From: Micractinium sp. NFX-FRZ
Lineage: Eukaryota > Chlorophyta > Trebouxiophyceae > Chlorellales > Chlorellaceae
Length of the DNA stretch: 64,000 nucleotides
Reading direction: 5' to 3'
Assembly (NCBI GenBank): GCA_029339195.1
Contig: JAPTJF010000256.1
Coordinates: 23,858 to 87,857, forward strand
Position numbers and translations under genes: made by a program. Under the pieces are notes generated by a model that did no database searches, was not told the DNA's origin, and saw nothing but the letters and a program-made list of their open reading frames with translations. Positions 20,444 through 31,083 of the stretch are shown here, one piece after another (the stretch's first letter is position 1; every line of letters begins with the position of its first letter).

Positions 20444-23400
20444 ATGTCGCTGGGCACCTCGTTGCACGGCTCCCGATCAGGAATGACCGGGCCCACTTCT
20501 CTCACACTTTCGCCACGCCCGCCACTCCGAAGCCCCCTCGCGGGCCGCCAAGCAGCTGGGAATAGATTGCGCGGCCCGCAAGCGGCTGCGAGTGGCCAAG
20601 TTGTGGAAGCGCCGCGGGCGCCAGCGCTCCAGCGGCGGGTGCCCGCCCAGCCGCTGCCGCTGCTGCCGCTTCAGCTTCGGCAGCCGCCGCTGCAGCCGCG
20701 CGAGTTGTTCAATCACCTGGTGCCCTTCCCCACCCGGCACAGCACAGACAGCATGTTCAGCCGCAGCGCGAGCAGCCCAGGCAAGCGTGAGCAGCAGCAG
20801 GTGCAGGCGGCACCGGCACCGCAGCCCGCGGCTGCCGGCAGCGCCATCATCCGCAGCACCATCCCCGCCGCCGCTGTTCGCGACCGCCGCAAGCAGCGCC
20901 TGGTGCGGTCCCACAGGCCAGAGGCAGCCGGCGCAGCAGGAGAGTTGGAGCCAGCGGTGCAGCCGCTTGCAGCGCCAAAGGCGCCCCAACGCAGCCGCCC
21001 TTCACGGCTCAGCGCTGGCGAGGAGCAGACGCTAGCAGCCGCGGTGGCAGCAGGTGCGTGCGCTGGCTGCTGGTGGGGAGACACATGCAAAACATTGGCT
21101 TCAAGGCTGGCTCTGTGGGGTTGCTTCATGGCTCCGTTGGGGCCGTGAGCCGGCCCCCTATCCCGGGCGTGCGTGCACGCTGCCGGAATAACCTCCAGCC
21201 TGCGCAAGAGCCGTGCTGCCCAGCCAACGCTCTGCCACAGCCCCACCACACTGACCTTACCTCCTGCCGTGCCCCGCCACCCGCAGGTGGAGCTGCAGCA
21301 GCGGCAGCTGTGGTGCAGCTGGTGGAGAGCAACCGGCCGCTGGTGCACCACCTGGCGCGGCGCTTCCAGGGGCGGGGCGTGGACACGCAGGTGGGTGGGA
21401 GTGGACGGGGATGGGGGGCGGGCAGGCACGTGTTATATAGAAGGCATGTACCTGGACCCGTGTTTCTTTCGTTTGTCCGAACCTTAGGAAGCAGCCACAG
21501 CACAGAAGTAAGTAAGGTGTCTTGTTTTAGTGGCTGGCTGAAAATGCGAGTGGCCCGTTGCTGGCCTGGCGCGTGCGCAGCCCTCCAACTGTGGGGTCCT
21601 CTTCACAGTTGACAGTGAGCAACGCGACATGGACGAGCAATCTTTTGAGCAATGGTGCATGCATGCAGTGGGCACTCCGAGCATGAGGTGTGTGGTGTGG
21701 AGTCGTGTGGTGTGGGAAAAGTTCAAGAGACAGTGGCACGGGGGTTGATTGATGGCTGTTGCAAGGCTACTCGCCGCTCTCTGGCCCCTCCTCCTCCTCC
21801 TCCTCCTTCTCCTCCAGCTCTCCTTCATCGCTATCCTCATCATCCCTCTCAGTGTCCACCCCAAAAAACTTTGCATCAGTGAAGCGCAGCGCCGGGCGTG
21901 CTGCACGCAGCTCCGCCAGCGCTGCCTGTGCCTCCTCCAATCCCGGCTCCTTCATGCACGCCACTGGCACCTCCACCTCTTCCAGCTGCGGCAGCGTGCT
22001 CAGCGCGTGCAGCGCTGCCGCCACCCGCCTGCCAGCCGGCGCGCAGCTCTCAAAGTTGTACCAGTTTTGGTAGCCGTTGTGTGCACGGAACACCCGCAGG
22101 CGGGTGCAGCACGCCAGCACCGCTGCTGGGTCCTCAAATTGGCTCCACCCCGCTTCCAGGCCGGTCAGCTGGGTGAGCAGGGACAGCTCCGCGCTCAGCA
22201 CGCCGCCAGAAGACTCGCCGAGGTCTAAGTGCGCGAGGCGGGGAAGGGTGTTGAGCACGTCTGGCAGGGGTGGCGTGCGGTCGGACAAGCTCACCGTCAG
22301 GCGTTCCAGCATGGGACAGCCTTGCATGTTCTGCGCACGTGGGCATGGGAAATATGTTACACGTAGTTAAAAGTGTGTCTAAGTAGAGGCAAGCGCAACG
22401 GCACAGCATGCACGCTGAACACTTAGTCCCTTGCTCGCTAGCTGAAGCAACTGCATCAAACACCCGCCGTACCGCCCGCTGACTGGCCGTGCCTCTGCGA
22501 CCGCCAGCCTGACCGCCCCCTGAGAGGCTCTCTGCGCACTTGCAAGCTGCAAGCTATGTTGGAGAGTTATTAATAAACAAGACGTCCTTATGTTTTGTTC
22601 AATCCTCACCTCGAGGCCAACGTCCAGCCCTTCCCCCGTGGCCTTGAGCTCGGTCAGGTTGGAGAGGCGGCTGATGCCCTGGGGCAGGTGGTACTCAAGT
22701 GACATCGTGAGGTCCAACACCCTCAGCGCCGGCAGCACCGGCAGCACGCTCTGCAGAGCAGCGCAGGAGCGGGAAGTGAGAGGCTGGTTCATGGGCAGGC
22801 CTGTGCTTCAGGGCCCAGTGAGCACTGGCAAGCGCAGGCGGCTGTGGGCATGAAACCGAGCTCGGGAGGCAGTGTTGCAAGAGCAGGCGGCTGGTGTGTG
22901 GGCATGCAAAGAATGGGAGGTGCCCGCGGCCCGCACCTCTCTCAACCAGTTGTTGTCCAGCTGCAGGCACGTCAGGCTGCTGAGCCTGCTGAGCTGAGCT
23001 GGCAGGACGTCGTGGCAGCACCCTGACAGGCGCAGGCGGTGCAGGCCCGGCGGCAGCGGGTCGCCGGCCCGCACCCTGCCCGGCTCGGGACCCTCGGGAC
23101 CCTGCCCACGAGTGTAGTACCAAGTGTTGACCTCAACGCCCAATTCCTCAAGCTGCGGCAGCTGTGCTACCACCGCCAGCAGCTCATGCATGCCCACAGT
23201 GGGAAAGGCCAGCTCCAGGCGCCGGCAGCGCAGCAGGCACGCCAGCCAGGCGCTGCCGGGCGGCACGCCTGGGATGCGCAGCTGCACGGCGGCGAGCGTG
23301 GGGGCGGCGGCCGCCAGCGCGGCGGCTAGGGGCGCCCAGGGCTCTGGGCCAGTGATCGCCGTGGAATCAAATGTTTCCTCATTCAAGTCGTCGATTGCGC

Positions 23401-26400
23401 TGATGCCCAGCTCCGCTCTGCCGACGCGGCACAGCGCAGGCAGCGCGGCCAGGAAGCCGCAGAAGCGGCGCAGGCTGCGCGGGCGCCCCTGCACCACTGG
23501 TTTGTCCCACTGCAGCTCGCGCCACAGCTGAGGCAGCGCTAGCGCAGACTGCCGCCAGTCGTGGCACACCCCACGGTAGCAGCACCTGCAGCGCACGGGG
23601 CGGGCAGGTGGGTGGGCGGGCAAGGCAGGCGCAGGCGGCAGCGGGTGCACCCCGCCGCTTGGCGGGGTCCATGCCTGCTGAGGCGGGCCTTGCCAGCCCG
23701 CACGCCCAAGTCACGTGCCTGCCTTTCAGATCGAGCACCGACAGCACTCCGAGGTGCAGGTCGGTGGGAAGCAAAGCCCATTTGGCTGGCATCGTCCCTG
23801 CCAGGAGCCCGGAGGCAGAGAGGTAAAGGAGAGGGCGACAGGGTTCGTCCAAGGTGGACGGTCGCGCAAAAGCGTCCAAGGGACAAAGGCCTTGTCAGGC
23901 AGAGCTCATGCCCGGCGCACGCTGTGCCTGCCCAGTGCACCCGCCGCACACAGGGCGGCGGCACCTGCCTCACAAGTGTAGGCTGTATGCTGAATAGATC
24001 CCCCCCCTTTTGGGCCCCAATGGCTTCACACTGTCAGTTTCTATCAACCTGTGTACGTAATTTTCGGCCCACACCAGCGCCATCATGCTGTCAGCTACAG
24101 CATGGCGCACGTCCTCAGCCAAGCCCTACCGTCCATTCTGTGATTCCCCTGGCCACTGCCATGCTCTGAGCCTCCCCTGCCACCACTTGTTTGCTTGCAG
24201 GACCTGGTTGCCGAGGGAATGGAGGCGTTGGAGCGTGCGGCCGCCGCCTACCGCCCTGGCGGCAACGCGCGCTTTGCCACATTTGCGGCCCTCTCTGTGT
24301 GGCGGGTGAGTTTTGATGAGTGGGGCGGCAGTTGTAGATGTTGCTGGGGGACCATCTTGCTGACTGCATGTCTGCCACACCATCAACAATATCCTGCTGC
24401 CACACCATCAACAATAGCCCCCTTGGCTGCTCACAACGGTTACCTCCCCCACCTCCGCCACCGCAGTCCATGCAACGTGGCGTGCACCAGTACTCGCGCA
24501 ATGTGCGCCTGCCCGCGTCTCTGTATGCTGGTGAGTGTGACCGAGACTGACTTGCGGCTGCATGACTTGAAGCCCTGCTGTGAGGGCTGTTCTTGGTTGG
24601 AAGAGGGACGGACTGCCGCCAACCTGAGCACCTGGTCACATGTTGCACCCTGCTGCAGACATGCGCTGCCTGAGCCGCGCCCGGGACGAGCTGCGTGGGC
24701 AGCTGCAGGGGCAGGAGCCCGTCATTGAGGCGGTGGCGGCGCGCTGCGGCTTCACCGTCAGGTGAGCACCAGCACATGCTGAGCACGCCCTGCATGTGCT
24801 GCAGCCCTCCGCCCATGCTGTACTGCCTGTGCAATGCCACAGCCGGGAAGCTAGCAGCGCGTGCTTGCATGCTGGGCCCCTGCCCCGGCGCATGCTGTGC
24901 ATGCTGTTCTGTGCGAGCCAGGGTGCCCCACAGTGACCATTGAGGTGCAGGCAAATGGGCCTGCTTCGCCCACCTCTTGCCTCCCATGCAACGCCTCCCC
25001 CCAACCTGCAGCCATGCCGCTCGCATACTCCGCACGATGAGAGGGGAGCGCTCCGCAGACGGCAAGCCGAAGGCTCAGGGGCAGGGCCAGGCGGCCGACG
25101 CTGCGGTGGCCGACTCGCTGGCTTTGGTGAGCGGTGCTGGCAGGGCTCCTGGGCGGTTGAGGCAGTGCTGGGAGGGCGCCTGGGCTGCCTGAGCCGTGTC
25201 CTGGCAGCAAGTGCTGCCAATGCAGTTGGAGCACAGCACGGGTGTGCATGCCATGCGTGGATTGGATGCTAATGAGAAGCACAGATGAAGAGTGACAGCT
25301 GTACAGGCTTGACTTGAGGAGCGCCTCCACCCCTGGCAGCCCAACTCTACTTTGGTTAATCAAGTGAGCCTTTACACTGTATCAAATCTGTATCAATCTG
25401 TATCAAATGTGAGAACAAAAGCATGACCTCCCCCTCCTCCCGTGCACCTGCTGGCCTGCCCTGCAGGACTCTGCGTGCGATGAGGATGTGCAGGAGGGGG
25501 AGCAGCAGGAGCGGTTTGAGGCCCTGCAAACCCAGCTGCACTGCTTCCTGCAAGGGTGAGCTCCGGTAGCCTGGTTGTGGTTCTACAAAGCGCCAGCCTA
25601 CAGGGCGTCAGCCTGCGCATTGCCGGGGTAAAGGGTGGGGGTTGAAGTGCTTTGTGCACAGCTTGCTGCAGCAGTGGGGCGGCGAGACGTGTGAGCTCAC
25701 ATTTGTTGACTTTCCCAGTTGGCACAGCCTGTGATGGGAGCAGTGGGGTTTGCGTTACTACAGGCACTCGAAGCGCCCACCCGCTCTTGCTCACGCCAGC
25801 TCCCCCGTGCCCTGCCTGCTTTCCACTGCAGGCTGCCCGTCAAGCAGCAGCAGGTTGTGTCCCTGCGTTGGGGTCTGCTGGATGGGAGGAAGCGGACGTT
25901 CAAGGAAGTTGGAGAGGCACTGGGCGTCTCAGGTGCGCGCTTGCACTGGTGGCGCAGTTGTTTTGCATGGGGGTCACCAGGCTGGTCACATGTGATTGCA
26001 GCTGTGCTGTGACAGTGCCATCAGGCATATCGTGAAGTCTAGAAGTCTGCATGTACCGCGCTGCGTGCGCTCTGCCCGACGCCCCGCTGCGCACTCTGCC
26101 CTCCATCCCATGCACCGCCCCACCCCACCCCGCCCCACCCGCTCGCTGCCTGCAGGATCCCGCGCCTCCCAGCTGTGCATGGCCGCTGAGCAGCGCCTGC
26201 GCTCCGAGATGGCCACACCAGAAGGCAGCGGCAGCAGCAGCAGCGGCAGCAGCAGCAGCAGCGGCAGCAGCACCACCCGCAGCAGCACCACCCGCAGCAG
26301 CACCAGCACCAGCAGTACCACCAAAACCAGCACCAGCAGCAGTACCAGCAGCAGCGCCGCCGCTCCCACGAAGGAGCGCAGCAGCAAGAAGAAGAAAGAG

Positions 26401-26511
26401 AAGTCCAGCAGCCGCCTGGACAGCCCATCCGATTTCCTGCAGCTGCAGAGCATTGCCGCCAGCGCTGTTGGCAGCGGCACGGCTGATTGCCTGGTGGCGG
26501 CGTGGGCCTGA
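20444..26511 (+). CDS. Plastid-type sigma-70 RNA polymerase sigma factor (copy 1), with a nested gene in intron 2
   Basis: Nine exons: 20444-21053, 21287-21390, 24201-24305, 24467-24530, 24659-24761, 25012-25126, 25467-25555, 25832-25932 and 26156-26511; 1647 nt, 548 aa. The first ~200 residues are Arg/Ser/Pro/Ala-rich with a transit-peptide-like start. Sigma region 2 is VVQLVESNRPLVHHLARRF, DLVAEGMEALERAAAAY and GVHQYSRNVRLPASLY (region 2.4). Region 3 contains LSRARDELRGQL and IEAVAARCGFTV. Region 4 is LPVKQQQVVSLRWGLLDG, TFKEVGEALGVSGSRASQL and AAEQRLRSEM. It should direct plastid-encoded RNA polymerase to promoters. After region 4.2 comes a Ser/Thr tract, a Lys-rich patch and a 30-residue tail, which is unusual because region 4.2 normally ends sigma factors. 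Intron 2 (21391-24200, 2810 nt) contains a complete F-box/LRR gene on the other strand. Confidence 0.9.
21767..23792 (-). CDS. F-box/leucine-rich-repeat protein nested in the sigma factor intron
   Basis: Four exons: 23792-23719, 23585-22937, 22750-22610 and 22330-21767; 1428 nt, 475 aa. The F-box is WALLPTDLHLGVLSVLDLKG-R-CCYRGVCHDWRQSAL..LPQLWREL. Repeats then include LAAVQLRIPG, RLELAFPTVG, LEELGVEV, LHRLRLSGC, LTCLQLDNNWL, LRVLDLTMSL, LTELKATGEG, LERLTVSLS and LAHLDLGES. The C-terminus is strongly acidic (DERDDEDSDEGELEEKEEEE type). It probably acts as a substrate adaptor for SCF ubiquitin ligase. Intron 1 has a GC donor (GGCAG|GCACGT); only this site restores the frame of the F-box. All of it lies within intron 2 of the sigma factor gene on the opposite strand. 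Confidence 0.83.
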
Positions 26512-27544
26512 TCGGCGCGCCCCTGCAGTGCTCGAGTGCCCCCACTAGCTCGCACTGCAAAGCACTGGAAGCTACATTCGCCTCTCGTGCGCCTGAAGGC
26601 CTCGCTCCCCCCAGTTTTCGCGCCTGTTTCATGGCGTTCTAATTGATGCGCACCTCATGTTCAGGGCGGCAGGACCTCTGCCCGCCATTCCTCGCCCAAC
26701 GTTTTGGTTTCTTCCACAGCCTACGAATGAAGTGGCTGGCAGCAGCGCACCCATCCGCTGCTCCCCTGTACTGCAGCACCGATCCAACAAACCCTACCCT
26801 CTGAACCCTACCAACCTGCAACCTGAAAATCTTTGCTTTCATGCAACTCACGATCCATCACTTACTATCGCTATCATGCGCAGCCCTGCATTCCTCCCTG
26901 TGTGCTTCTCTCGACCCACCCAAGCTGCCTGTCTGCATTGCCTCAGGCAGGCATGTAAACCCGTTGGGTTTGTAACACAACTGCGAAAGAGGTGTGATGG
27001 GTTGTGGCAAACGAAGGCAAGGCTGCAGGGCGTGCCTCGCGATTACAGAGCAGCGGGGCAGAGAGAAATGAGGAGGGGGCATTCTTTGCTTGGCGCAAGC
27101 GGCAGATGGGGCCTGGGAAGGTTGGCCGGCACCTCCCCTGGCCTGAGTGGCAGCAGCCTGCACACATCACGTGGGGAGCCGCACTCCAGCCTTTGCGCTT
27201 TTCACAGACAGTCGGTGCTGGATGATCTGCTGCAGCTGGGAGTCATTTCACTGGCATCGATTGGGGCGGGGCGGAAAGAAAAGAACTCATGCATCCCACA
27301 CATGCTGCCTGCTGTGGCGCTGCGGCGGGACCATAGCGGCGCGCCCAGACCCCAACCCCAAGGCATTCGTCGCGACCTTCCACTGGTCAAAAGGGACCTA
27401 CCCACATTCAAGGGCGTAGACAAACAACACGAGCGAGGCTTCCGTGGAAGGCATCAGTCCTCGAGGCTCACCGCGGCCGCTCCCAGCCTCTGTCCACCCC
27501 CCAAGCAGAGCGCTAATTCACTTCATACTTAAGATCGTGGCGTC
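26512..27544. other. Intergenic region between tandem sigma factor genes
   Basis: These 1033 bp hold the 3' UTR of copy 1 and the promoter of copy 2. No coding exon with splice support was found on either strand. The run AACCCTACC...GAACCCTACC near 26790 is not a telomere repeat. Confidence 0.4.
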
Positions 27545-30160
27545 ATGGCGCTGCGCAACCCGGCGCGCGCAAGCCCGCCAGGGCTGGCCGGGCCCCGCTC
27601 CGCGGGCTTCTTCGCCCAGCCGCGGCGATCGCCGTTCCAAGGCTCCTTCATGGGCCACAGAGCATCTGGGAGCCGAGCGCGCTGCCTGCAAGCGTCTGAG
27701 GATGCCGGACCGGCTGGCGCGCCGCAGGAGCCTTGGTCAGCGCCCCAGCAGCGGGCGCCCGCCCACCTTCAGCCTGAGCAGGAGCATGAGCAGCCGCAGG
27801 ATGTGCTCAATAACTCAGTTCCCTTTCACCCCCACAAAAGAGCAGGCGTGAATCCCAGCATCATAGCAACTCAGGGGCAGCCGAAGGCTCCGGTGGCCCC
27901 AGCGGCAGCAGCAGCAGCAGCGGCCCCACAGCCTGCTGCCTCCCAAACCCCCACTTCGACCGCCACTGTGCGCGAGCGGCGCCGGCAGCGGCTGCTCCGA
28001 CGTGGCCCATCAGGGGCTGCGGCAGCATCAGCAGCAGGGACCAGGGAGATGGCCCAGCTGGAGCGTGCACCGCCTGAGGGGCCACGCAGGTGCGGGCCTG
28101 CCCGCCTGGATGCCGAAGAGGAGCAGGCACTGGCAGCACGAGTGGCGGCAGGTGAGCGCCAGTGTCTGGGTGGCGGCGAGAGAACCAAGGGGGATGGAAA
28201 TTCGAAATCGGCAATACAGAGGCTTTCTGCCTGCCCATGCCTGAGCCTTGTTCGTGCAGCACACCTCAGGAGTCCTGAAGCCCCACATATCCCAACACCG
28301 CAGGCGGCGTCGGAGCAGCAGCAGCCATTGTGCAGCTGGTAGAAGCCAACCGCCCACGGGTGTTCGACATGGCGCGGCGCTTTGAGGGGCAGGGCGTGGC
28401 CACCCAGGTCAGTACCACACACCGGTGTGCGGGTGGGGGAGCAAGTTGCAGGATGGCTGGTTTGTGGGACTCCATCTCCATCACTGCGCTTCCATATCTT
28501 ACAGTATGGTGCAGTGCATTGTGGATTTTGCTATGCCCTGCACGCAAATCTGAGCACTAAATTCTGCAGTCTGACCCAATACAGCGCGCCCCTTCCTCTT
28601 TCTTCATGAGAGTGCAGGACCTGGTTGCCGAGGGGCTGGCAGCGCTGGAGCGTGCCGCAGCCAGGTTCCGGCCCGACAGTGGCGTGCGCTTCTCCAAATA
28701 TGCCGCGCCCCCGATCCGGCAGGTGTGCGAATTCACAGCACAGGGTGGAGGAGGCGAGCGGGTGGATGTTGCAGCTGTCTGCCCAATTAAAGTCTCTCCC
28801 TTGCTCATATTCCCACAAGTTTGTACTCAACGTGCTGCAGGCCATGCAGTACGCTGTGGTAAACTACTCGCGCACTGTGTGCCTGCCTGTGACTGTGCAC
28901 TTTGGTAAGCTTGACGGCCAGTGGACGGAGGACTGTCTGCAGTTGGGCAGCGACACCCAACCCAGCCACGTTGTCATGGCATTGGCGGCAACGGTGGGGG
29001 AAGTAAGGAGCTGTGCTTGCAGATAACCCCATCTGCAGGCACCTCATCTGCATGTACCTCATCTGCATGTGCCTCATCTGCATGCACCTCTCCTGCATGC
29101 ACCTCTCCTGCGCCGCCCTGGCCCTCTTGCAGACATGCGCCGCCTGAGCCGCGCCCAGGGCGAGCTGCGTGAGGAGCTGCGAGGGCAGGAGCCCAGCATT
29201 GAGGCGGTGGCGGCGCGCTGCGGCTTCACCGTCAGGTGAGCACCAGCACACAGCACCACACGGGGGCAGCGGTGCATGCCTTGCTGCCACCACGTCTGGC
29301 TGCCTCAGCATGCGGGCGCGTTGTGTGCCGGCCGCCGAGCTTCCTCCAACTAGCCAGCTGGCTCATTGGGAAGCCTCCGTACGCAAATTTTGCCTCACAC
29401 CACACACTTGCAGCCAAACTGAGGGGCTGCTCTGCTTGATGAAACCGGAGCGTGTGGTAAACACAGCACTCGTGCCGGTAAGATTGGCTCGAAGGGCGTC
29501 AGGACGGCTGGTTGGGGGCTGGCCGTGCGTTTCACATGCCTCGCCAGCGCTACCTGAGCCACTCCCACCCTTCTCCTGTGCATGCGCTCTCTGCCCCGCC
29601 TGCAGGACGCGGTGTGCGAAGAGGACCCCCAAGAGCAGCAAGATTCGGTTGAGGCATTGCACAGCTTGATGCAGGCGTGAGTGACGTAGTGGGGCCGTGG
29701 GGAGGCTGGGGCTGGGGCTGGGAGGGGGCCGGGCCTTTGTGGGGGGACGAGGGCTCAGGGGCAAGGAAAGGATTTGATTGATGCAAGCTTTGGCTCGCTC
29801 ATGCCTGCCCCTCCTCCCGCTTTGCCCACTGCCGCCTGCAGGCTGCCCGAGAAGCAGCAGCTGGTAGTGTCCCTGCGCTGGGGGCTGCTGGACGGGAGGG
29901 AGCGGACATTCACGGAAGTTGGGGAGGCACTGGGCATCTCAGGTGCGCACCTTGACAAACCATTTCCGGCCGGCAGCTTGCCTTGCCTCCCGGAAAGTGG
30001 CATTTTGGAACGCACGCTGCTTCCCCCATCAACACCTATAACCTTGGCTTGCCTGCCTGCAGCGGGGTGGGCATGTAGGCAGAACAACATGGCGATAAAA
30101 TCGCTTCGCTCTGCGGTTGCCAAAACTCGTTCAGCGGTGCCAGAGCAGCCCCCCCCGTAG
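27545..30160 (+). CDS. Plastid-type sigma-70 factor (copy 2), divergent tandem paralogue
   Basis: Nine exons: 27545-28151, 28304-28407, 28618-28722, 28841-28904, 29133-29235, 29414-29477, 29606-29676, 29842-29942 and 30063-30160; 1317 nt, 438 aa. Exons 2-5 and 8 have exactly the same lengths and phases as in copy 1, so the pair arose by tandem duplication. Conserved parts are IVQLVEANRPRVFDMARRF, DLVAEGLAALERAAARF, LSRAQGELREEL, IEAVAARCGFTV and LPEKQQLVVSLRWGLLDG. Important positions have changed. Region 2.4 reads NYSRTVCLPV, with Cys where sigma factors have Arg. Exon 6 is 17 codons shorter. After GEALGIS the recognition-helix segment is replaced by an unrelated-looking AGWACRQNNMAIKSLR and the protein soon ends. 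It may have new promoter specificity or be decaying, although no frame is broken. The N-terminus fits a transit peptide. Confidence 0.85.
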
Positions 30161-31083
30161 CCAGCCCAGCATCAGCAGTGGTCAGTAGCCCCCGTGGCGC
30201 AGCCGCGGCGCCGCGAGAGCTGGGATCGCCGACATGCACTCAACCGAGCCCGGACAGCAGCTGAGTGGCGATGGCAGCAGAGGCCCGGCAGCATTGGCGT
30301 TGGCACCCAAGCTGGCTGCTGAACCCTGTGATCCCAAATGCATTCCCTCTCGCCCTCACTGGCGCCTCCTTACAATGAGGGCACGTCATGCCTCACGATG
30401 TGTGAACCCGTGTGTGTTACAAAACCGTGACGGAGGGGAGACTGGGATGGTGGAAGGGCGGGGCTCCAAGGCAAGAGAATCACGGCTGCCATCCGAGGGG
30501 AGGGAGGGGCAGGGCCGAGGGTGGGACGGGGGAGAGGCGGGGAGCAGGGAGCAAAGGCGTGAGGAGAGCAGGGTGGGGAGCTTGCAAGGAGGGGGAGGGA
30601 GGGGGTGTCGGAGCGGGGCCCACCCCCTGCTGGTGCGTGCAAGCAGCACAGGAGGGGCGCACGCAGTGCATCCAGCATTGCCCTGGCACGCGCTGTGTGT
30701 GCGTCAAACACTCGAGAGGTCGTCTGGAAAAGGGGTGAGTGAAGGGAGGTCAAGAAGGAGTGTAACGAGGGGAGCGAGGGCGGGGGCAACCTCACCGCTG
30801 CGTGTCAACAGTGTGCGCACTTGGGCAAGGAGGGAAGAAAGGAGGAAGCAGGGGAGGGGCTGCACATGCTATCATACAGGAGGGGGTGATGGGCTGCCGC
30901 GCTGCGTGCCGTGAAAGCCGCAGCAGGGTGGGGTGGGGTGCACACGGGGGCGGCAGAGAGAGTATCAGAGGTCGGCGTGCCTGCCACGGCGGGGGCAGGG
31001 TGGTGGGGGCGATCGGATGGCAGTGCTGCTTTTTAAACATGGTAGCGGGGATGGGTGCGTGGGCAGGGATGCGGCCGTGCACA
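30161..31083. other. Convergent intergenic region, purine-rich
   Basis: Facing stop codons enclose 923 bp of 3' UTR sequence. About 30430-31000 is very rich in G and A on the plus strand (GGGAGGGAGGGGCAGGG-type runs). I found no supported gene. Confidence 0.4.

Noticed and set aside
26785..26830. AACCCTACC-type repeats suggesting interstitial telomere sequence
   Set aside because: The units are irregular and do not match TTTAGGG/CCCTAAA; coincidence of a short C/A-rich stretch.
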